From: Excoecaria cochinchinensis
Lineage: Eukaryota; Streptophyta; Magnoliopsida; Malpighiales; Euphorbiaceae
Direction: 5' to 3'
Length of the DNA stretch: 64,000 bases
Assembly (NCBI GenBank): GCA_947683425.1
Contig: CANTUQ010000073.1
Location: forward strand, 5,242,501-5,306,500
The translations under genes were made by a program, and so were the position numbers. Positions within the stretch are counted from its first letter, which is position 1, and every line of letters begins with the position of its first letter. This document shows positions 57,747 to 64,000 of the stretch, piece by piece. The notes under the pieces are model-generated. The model did not search any database, was not told where the DNA came from, and was given only the letters and a program-made list of their open reading frames with translations.

Positions 57747-59667
57747 AAAAGTGAGAGGAGGAAAAAGGGGAGGAGGTCAGAACGACAGAGAATAAAAACA
57801 TTCTGAGAAAAATACTTTAGAGAGCAAAAGGAATTAATCCTAAAATTATTCTTGAACCTACGAAATTAATTCTTGAGGTTTAAGTTTCAATTTTCATTCA
57901 TTTGTTTTTCTTCAAAAAGTTAAGTTTTAATTCAAGCTTTCTCATTGTTTGTTTTCAAGCAAATCGATGAAGAAATCATCACCTGCTTCTTTTGCAGCCG
58001 AAATCAAAACTTCTGAGGGTAAATATCTGGGCTAAATCAGTTCTTTCTTTTTCTTTCTTATTTTGCGTTGCCAGTTTGTTTCCTCCATTATATATACTGT
58101 ATATATTTTTGGTTGTTTGTTATATTTGACATAAACTTAATTTTGATTATTATCTACTGCCTATTGGTTTTGTATTATTAATATATTTGTTGTTGTATAT
58201 TGTTAGGTTGTTATTTGTTGTGATTAATCTGCTTGTTTACCGTTTATTACTATCAATATATTGTTTGGTTGTTTATTATTAATCTGTATGCTGTTATTGT
58301 TATTAGTTTGTTGTTGTTTATTAACGTCTTTTTGTCATTATAATATTTAAGTTATTTTGTGGTTTGTTATGGTTAATGTTATTTAGATTAACTTAGATCA
58401 ATATGTTGGCATGATGCATGAAATATAGGATTAACCCGTAAAATATTTAATGCTAACTTTATTTTTATTTGATTCCGCACATAGTTATTAATTTGTTTTA
58501 TTAATTTCTAGTTTTTTATCCAATTTATTCTTCTGTGTAAGTATTAATATTGTTCTTGTTTATCATATTTGTTTGTGTTTAATTAATTTAATTGATTGTT
58601 TATATTTAATTAATTTGATTGGTTGTTTATATTATTTTGTTGGTTGTCTGGTTATATTTTACTTTATTAATTTAATCTAATTTGCTAACATCTTATTTTG
58701 TTCTTTGTTTTGCTGTTCAAATTTATTTATTTTCACCTTGAGTAATATTTCTATGCGAGTTGGAGGATAAAGGAAGTAAAGACCTCCAGAACTTTGGTTT
58801 GCATATTTGAATTTTGCATTTTCTTTTTTTCGATTTATTTATCGTATTTGTGTATTTTATGTAAAATTAATTATTTTTATGCACGTTTTAATAAAAATCA
58901 CCAAAAATATTTTTATTAATAAATTGGGTTTTTTCTAATAAAATGGACTAATATCCTATTTTAACTAATAAAATCTCATTTTCAAAAGGAGAATTAATTT
59001 TCATAAAATGGGATCACTAATCCCTACTTTTTCAATAAATGCCCAAAACTAGTTCTCCATTTTTTAAGTTAATAAAAGGGAACCAATGTTCCTAGACACT
59101 AATAAATGTCCCGATTTATGTATGATGTATTTTATTTATTATTTTTTTATAGTATTTATTTATTTATTCATTTTGGACCTTTGTAATTAATTTTGGGGCG
59201 AGTTTATTCTTTTATTTATTTACGTCTTCTTTATTTTGGGGGGTTATTCGGTCCCACATTTTTCTCTTGTAATTTATTTATTGCTTTATTTTCTGCTTTC
59301 TTTATTGCTTTCTTAAATGTTTGAAATGCGCGCTAAATTTATTGCATGATCGCGTGAGATGAGAGATGAAATTTCGATTCTTAAAAATTCATTTATAAAC
59401 TTAACTTAAGGCATTAATAGGAGTAAAGTTCCGGACCCTTTCTCTAGTTTAAGACCCCCGAGGTTAGATGACCTTTTTCAATTTCTTGTAAATTGGATGG
59501 TGACTCCAAAATACCTCAAAGGTGCATAAAAGTTTCATGTAATTAGATGAACCTCCCAATGTTCTATTGGGTAGGGGATTCCAAAATACCTCGTGTTACC
59601 CAAAATCTAGACTCTAACCCTTCTCGAACCCTTAAAGCGGGTCGGGGATCGGGGCGCGCACATTACA

Positions 59668-59817
59668 GTAACTTAGGGGTAAAGAATCCATGCCTATATG
59701 GGCAGGGGTAGACGCAGGAGACAATGATCCCTCTGCTTGACTCACACCAGGGGATACTGATGGATGCACCCTCATCCTTGGAGGTTGCATACTAGAAGTC
59801 CTCCTCTTATTATTCAT
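59668..59817 (-). pseudogene. Start of a second CACTA gene, cut by element B
   Basis: The minus-strand frame from the ATG at 59817 (MNNKRRTSSMQPPRMRVHPS...) is Pro/Ser-rich and runs into the element B LTR at 59667. Its place between the DUF4216 exon and the CACTA end fits the second (TNPA-like) gene of En/Spm-type elements, but no domain is visible. Confidence 0.35.
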
Positions 59818-60088
59818 TTTCTTACTTGAAAATCTTAATAAACATAATTAGACATTAGTTGATTATAAATATCTAAAGTAATAAAGTTAAGATAATATCT
59901 AGCTACATTTATATACCAAATTAAACCAATAAATCACACTTAAACTAAAATGCAAATTATTAGATATTTATGATTATCCATTATAATAATGAATATTGTA
60001 ATTTGTAAATTAAATTAAAAATAAAGTAATAAATTGTGTTTAGATTATGGAATTTACTCACATGATATATTGACCAATGTGTAAGGAA

Positions 60089-60826
60089 TTATTTTCTATC
60101 ATTGCTTAGATGTAAATCATTATCACAATCATCTTCATTTTTTGAATAATTAGAATCAAATTCGCTTTCTATTTCAGATGTATCAGTGGATGTAGACTTC
60201 TCATCCTTTTCAAATGCAATATTAACATATTCATTATCTATATTGATCAAAGGTTCATTGTCTTCATATGGCAGGCTTTCATTTATTTCATGAACCTCCA
60301 TTTCCTCTTCCTGAAAGGCTTCGCTTTCAATTCGTTTATTTTGTCTTTTTGCTTTTATTTCAAAAATGCCTCTAGGTTTTACCTTACAAACTGCCAACCA
60401 ATCTATCTTATCTCGTCTTAGGCTAGGAAAAGGGACATAATAACTTGGATTGTTTGCATTGCCAACACAAAAGGTTCAAAATTAGGAAATCTTCTTCGTT
60501 GGTTGATCTCAACAATGTTGTAGCTGCTTTGCACTTTTGTTCCAACATTAAGTGTTGGATCAAACTATTGACACTTAAATAGTACACAGCATTTTATTGG
60601 CAAAGCGGGGTATTCAATTTCCAATATCTCCATAATTTTACCATAATAATCCACCAATTCACCCTGAATGCAAACTCCACTATTTATAGTTGCCCTGTTA
60701 TGACCATGAGATTACGTATGAAATTTGTATCCATTCACGAACTAAACTAGGTAAGATTTAATAGTCCGCAATGGTCCTTTAGCAAGATCAAAGATGAAAT
60801 TATTTTCAATTGTGTTTTTTGATGCC
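60089..60826 (-). pseudogene. CACTA transposase C-terminal domain, DUF4216
   Basis: The minus-strand translation gives NSGVCIQGELVDYYGKIMEI, IEYPALPIKCCVLFKC, YNIVEINQRRRFPNFEPFVL, YYVPFPSLRRDKIDWLAVCK: the DUF4216 pattern found at the C-terminus of plant CACTA transposases. The expected W after FKC is a stop, and a frameshift occurs near 60465. An acidic tail (60397-60089) ends at TAG/TGA-type stops. Confidence 0.8.
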
Positions 60827-61099
60827 TACAAAATGTTAATGTATAATGTCATTTACTATTGTCATGAAAAAACTATGTCTTTTATGTACTATATTTGAAG
60901 TCAACACTTACATATGTCTTGAACCATAAATGAAAGTGTTTTTCGACTTGCTTATTGATGTCATTTTGTGTTATTTCTGGCATAAACCCATGTAACCATT
61001 CCTCATATAAACTACAATTAACAACAATATAAGTTCATATGCATCTTCATATCATAAAATAAATAATCAATTTCAAACTATCAGTTAAACTTACTGCAC

Positions 61100-62403
61100 G
61101 AAAGGTTGAACCTCTTGGCTATTCAGCAAGATGTACCATGTGCAACCTCTAATTCCTCTTCTGTAAGCATTCTACTGGTTGAACGTCCATGTAATCAATC
61201 GGGGTCTGTGAATGTAGACAAGTTTCCATCATTTTCACTTGTTTGGCCTCCATCGTCATTACGAGGAACCTTTCGGTGTCTTGTGTTGACATACGGCTCA
61301 AAGTAATGGGAACAAAATGCACTTGTTTCTTCGACCAAGTATGCATTGCATATTGAACCTTCCACTCGTGCTTTATTTTTGACATATTATTTTTCAAATG
61401 ATACAAATACCTACACGACAAGTGTTATTGAAGTTACTAATCATAACAAACCATAAGTTAATACATATAAATACCATTTGTTTTTACCTCTCAAAGGGAT
61501 ATTGTAAACTTCGGGTCCCGAGGCGGTCCAAAATTAGGATTACCCAATGATGGAAATAAAGACCAATTCATAAGCAAGAAAATAATGATTGATCGTCTCC
61601 TTGTCAAGTCCTTTTGTTTATCTCAAAAACACTTTTAAAATGTTTATTTTTTTTTATTTTTTATTTTCATTTTTATTTCTACTTTTATCTTTATTTTTAT
61701 TTTTATTTTTAAAAAAAATAAAAAAAAATTGGGCAACGCGCGAAGTTGGCCGAGCGCGGCCTATGCATGCACGAGGCTTGCGCACGGCCTCGCCCTACTG
61801 GCCACCCGTCTCACCCATTCTCGCCCAGTCTCCCCAATTTCGGCCGAAAATCAATTTTTTGACATTTTTTGGGTAAAAAATGATTTTTTTTATGGGATTT
61901 TTGAGATTTTGTTAATTTTGACAAAGGTTGGTCAAATCTTGTGGGTGCTAAAGTCAAAAAAAATAAAAATAAATAATAATAATAATAAAAATATGAATTG
62001 TAAAAATTTTATTTTTGGGATCCGGCATAAATAAGAGTGGAGTTCCGGAATTTTCTCTAGTATAGACCATAGAGGTTAGATGACCTTTTCTCAATTTCAC
62101 GTAAATTGGGTGGCGACTCCAAAATACCTCAAAAGGTGCCTAAAGTTCTCATGACACTAAATGAATTTAATATTCTATTGGGTGGGAATTCCAAAATATC
62201 TCGTGTTACCCAAGATCAAATAACGCGAACCAATCCCTTAGGCCCTAAAAGCGGGCTCCAATGAGGGCCTTTCCGATTCGGCGCGCGTCACAAATACATC
62301 AATCTATATTGAAAGGGTCTAGCTAGTTTGGCCCCATGTGCTAATTGTACTGGTAAATGCTCCATAATGTCAAAGAAGATAGGAGGAAAAATCCCCTCTA
62401 ATT
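61100..62403 (-). pseudogene. CACTA transposase DUF4218 region, split by a solo LTR
   Basis: Right piece (62403-62293): LEGIFPPIFFDIMEHLPVQL, then AKLARPFQYRLMY. Left piece, from 61502: YPFER, a 77-base intron (61487-61411, GT-AG) and then RYLYHLKNN. After a frameshift it continues KARVEGSICNAYLVEETSAF and RKVPRNDDGG. Together this is the typical DUF4218 sequence. The solo LTR at 61503-62292 lies between MY and PFER. The 61421-61149 frame mostly reads out of register. Confidence 0.85.
61503..62292 (+). repeat. Solo Tat-type LTR inserted in the CACTA DUF4218 exon
   Basis: Starts TGTAAACTTCGGGTCCCGAGG and ends GGCGCGCGTCACA, with the conserved U5 block (decamer TGGCGACTCC at 62111-62120) of the element A and B LTRs. 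It is only 790 bases long. Flanks GATAT and AATAC are each one transition from GATAC, which the DUF4218 frame predicts as the original site. A short GC-rich piece (61731-61800) sits where the larger LTRs have their minisatellite. Confidence 0.87.
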
Positions 62404-63810
62404 TGTTGGATTTTAAGCAGAATAATGCAAATTATACGCAGTGGAAAAATAAAACCCGAAAAACAGGATCCATGTATTTCGATTGATTCAAATGGAAGTG
62501 ATAAGATTTACTAACCTTTTCTGTGTGGGAAGCTGAATTAAACACCTTTAAATCGAACTGAAGACGTTGCCTTTAACACGAACGTCCTCTACTGGTATCC
62601 ACACGCCCGATCAAAATGAACCAAAGTTGCAGGAGTGCTAGCTCCCTTTAGATACGAATAGATTTTTTTTTTGATTTTCTTCTTTCTCAAAGAAGAACAA
62701 TGGTAGCTGTATTTTTTCTCTTCAGAAAAATTAGCTAGAGTAAATCTTTCTTATTCTCAATAATAAGTTATGCTAGCTAGGGTTTCCAATGTTGGTATCC
62801 TATGTTGGTATCCAATGTTGGTATCCAATGTTTTTAACCACCTTAAAACTCTCATTCCTCTTGAAAAATGGAAATTGAGTTTTGATAAGAGTTAATAACA
62901 AGAGATAATAGCCCAATAGCCCAATAAAATCCATATTGTTCATTTTGGTCTTGGTGTGTGACCCAATAGGTTTATATTATGTTGGCAGTGGGCCTTATCC
63001 CATAATAAGCCCACAAGTCATAATTGGTCTCTAGCAAGACATTATGACTACCCAAATAATATAAATATCGTTAGTCCGATTTTAACCTGTCAATAGAACA
63101 TGTTATTATCCTTTTGTCACACGATATCTTGTTCGAACATAAGTCATGGTCCATGTCAAACTTAAATTGTTCAAACATATAATTTCTCGATCACTAAGTA
63201 GACTGATAAAATCAAATGACATTGATCACACTATCAATTCATTTGAGCACGGCCATGCATCTTATAGTCCTACTCATCGAGGGGCCCAATAGATATCTCT
63301 CTCATAAGAGGGACAAATTCCATCTTGATTATTCACTTTCCTCCGCATAATTCTCATTATGTCCGATCATAAACTTTATAATTATCCGATTAAAGATAAC
63401 GTTTAATTATGTCAAAACATAATGATCCTTATGTAGGAAACTATGATAACCTCAGGTCAAAGGATTCAATAACATATCTATTATAAGATCACTTATGACA
63501 CTATCCCATGAATTGATCTTATAGTGGGTCTATCCAATACTTTGTTCTCTAGCAAGTACCTATAGATTTGATTTATATCAACATATATAATCATCCCATG
63601 ATTATCAATGCAAATCTATACTAGTCTTAATTTATCTTTATGCCCTTTATTGATAAATGACTAGGGACAACATGAATAACATTGTTATTCATAAACATTA
63701 CAATAATGTAACATGCCAATAATATCAATATGAAGAAAACCATTATATAAATGAAAATGTATTGATTACATCAAGGTCCAAATATTTGGCCTAGGGCATA
63801 ACCACTAACA
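62404..63810 (-). repeat. 3' LTR of the copia element (1.4 kb)
   Basis: On the minus strand starts TGTTAGTGGTTATGCCC after the polypurine tract and ends CTTAAAATCCAACA. Includes three copies of a 15-base unit (GTTGGTATCCAAT type) at about 62786-62830. No gene. Confidence 0.85.
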
Positions 63811-63811
63811 A

Positions 63812-63821
63812 TCTCCCACTT
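63812..63821 (-). other. Polypurine tract of the copia element
   Basis: AAGTGGGAGA immediately before the LTR, the standard Ty1/copia form in plants. Confidence 0.85.
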
Positions 63822-63824
63822 GCA

Positions 63825-64000
63825 CTAGGCCCAATCATACATATATCTAATACCCATTGACCTAGTATGTCCATCATGTTTGGCTTGTGGGAGAGCTTTG
63901 GTAAGTGGATCAGCGATGTTATCATCAGTAGGTACTCTGCATATCTTGACGTCTCCTCTCTCAATTATTTCTCGAATGAGATGAAAACGCCTGAGTATAT
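63825..64000 (-). CDS. RNase H C-terminus of Ty1/copia polyprotein (partial)
   Basis: An open minus-strand frame from the window edge: RRFHLIREIIERGDVKICRV, then PTDDNIADPLTKALPQAKHD and GIRYMYDWA, TAG at 63825-63827. The H-x-IRE and ADPLTKAL motifs are typical of the end of plant copia pol. No stop or shift in the 58 visible codons; the rest lies outside the window. Confidence 0.9.
   Translation of the reverse strand, partial: ILRRFHLIREIIERGDVKICRVPTDDNIADPLTKALPQAKHDGHTRSMGIRYMYDWA

Larger units (their letters stand above)
47619..59667 (+). mobile_element. Tat-lineage element B, internally deleted, inserted in the CACTA
   Basis: 5' LTR remnant (47619-49140), a tRNA-type primer site different from the Met type, gag, a short piece of the gag-pol junction, an antisense-ORF remnant, two repeat arrays and a full 3' LTR (57124-59667). 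RT, both RNase H domains and integrase are missing. The 5' LTR lacks about its first kilobase, and the CACTA TIR adjoins it, so one deletion removed both LTR start and CACTA sequence. Confidence 0.85.
57124..59667 (+). repeat. 3' LTR of element B (2.5 kb)
   Basis: Begins TGTAGACACCGGGTCCTG after AAACTGGGGGTAAA (polypurine-like) and ends GCGCGCACATTACA. Contains the GC minisatellite (57395-57575), a TATA box (57736-57746) and the U5 decamer TGGTGACTCC (59498-59507). Beyond it the interrupted CACTA coding sequence resumes. Confidence 0.88.
47568..62403 (-). mobile_element. CACTA (En/Spm-type) transposon, split by later insertions
   Basis: The left (3') end is a TIR-like sequence at 47568. Coding remnants of the transposase read on the minus strand are DUF4218 (62403-61100) and DUF4216 (60826-60089), then a start of a second gene (59817-59668). 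Between the TIR and that exon lies Tat element B (47619-59667). A solo LTR splits DUF4218 at 61503-62292 and a copia element cuts the right side at 62404. The transposase catalytic (tnp2) part would lie beyond the copia element, outside the window. Confidence 0.7.
62404..64000 (-). mobile_element. Ty1/copia element, 3' end; continues past window
   Basis: 3' LTR (62404-63810), polypurine tract and the RNase H C-terminus on the minus strand. Inserted into the CACTA DUF4218 exon, whose sequence stops exactly at the LTR edge. The visible coding part is undamaged, so the copy may be younger than the Ty3 elements around it. Confidence 0.88.

Noticed and set aside
61149..61421. 90-codon minus-strand ORF as an independent gene
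   Set aside because: It is DUF4218 of the CACTA transposase read mostly out of register after a frameshift near its start; annotated as part of that pseudogene.

Overview
The window is nuclear DNA of a flowering plant, most likely a dicot. The evidence is one intron-containing R2R3-MYB gene, plant-type Ty3/gypsy lineages (a chromovirus with an initiator-Met primer site, and Tat elements with a second RNase H), a CACTA transposon, a Ty1/copia element and AT-rich spacers. I cannot name the species. Almost everything except about 36-47.5 kb is nested, decayed transposable elements.

Layout, left to right. 1-6131: the 5' half of a minus-strand Ty3/gypsy chromovirus (Tekay/Del-like) with its 2.4-kb 5' LTR; it sits inside the pol of a plus-strand Tat element. 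6132-16262: the rest of that Tat element (element A): RNase H, second RNase H, a dead integrase, an antisense plant-mobile-domain-like ORF, an internal TATA box and putative 5'-UTR intron ahead of a sense extra ORF, tandem repeats, 3' LTR. 16263-19905: a MULE-like terminal-inverted-repeat element carrying a broken GRF zinc-finger gene, itself hit by a solo LTR with a perfect 5-bp target duplication. 20679-27917: a second chromovirus (element C) reduced to gag between two long LTRs; its 3' LTR stops abruptly and is joined to the gag of a third element. 27918-36174: Tat element D, the best-preserved pol here, with a different antisense ORF, a 48-bp repeat array, a 28-G polypurine tract and a short LTR.

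36175-47567 is the gene-bearing stretch. It holds one convincing host gene, a MYB21/MYB24/MYB305-type (subgroup 19) transcription factor on the minus strand (start 42612, stop 39296, three exons, 202 residues), surrounded by MITE-like inverted repeats and microsatellites.

47568-62403 is one CACTA transposon (minus strand) opened up by later insertions: Tat element B (47619-59667, gag plus 3' repeats, RT to integrase missing), which itself holds a solo chromovirus LTR; and a solo Tat-type LTR that splits the DUF4218 exon, where the reading frame lets the original target site be read. 62404-64000: 3' LTR and RNase H end of a fairly intact minus-strand Ty1/copia element that runs out of the window and also cut the CACTA.

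No operon, CRISPR array, tRNA or rRNA gene was seen. The most unusual content is the extra, non-canonical gene complement of the Tat elements (antisense ORFs of two different kinds, a sense ORF with its own apparent promoter and intron) and the dense CG palindromes and GC-rich minisatellites inside otherwise AT-rich LTRs.
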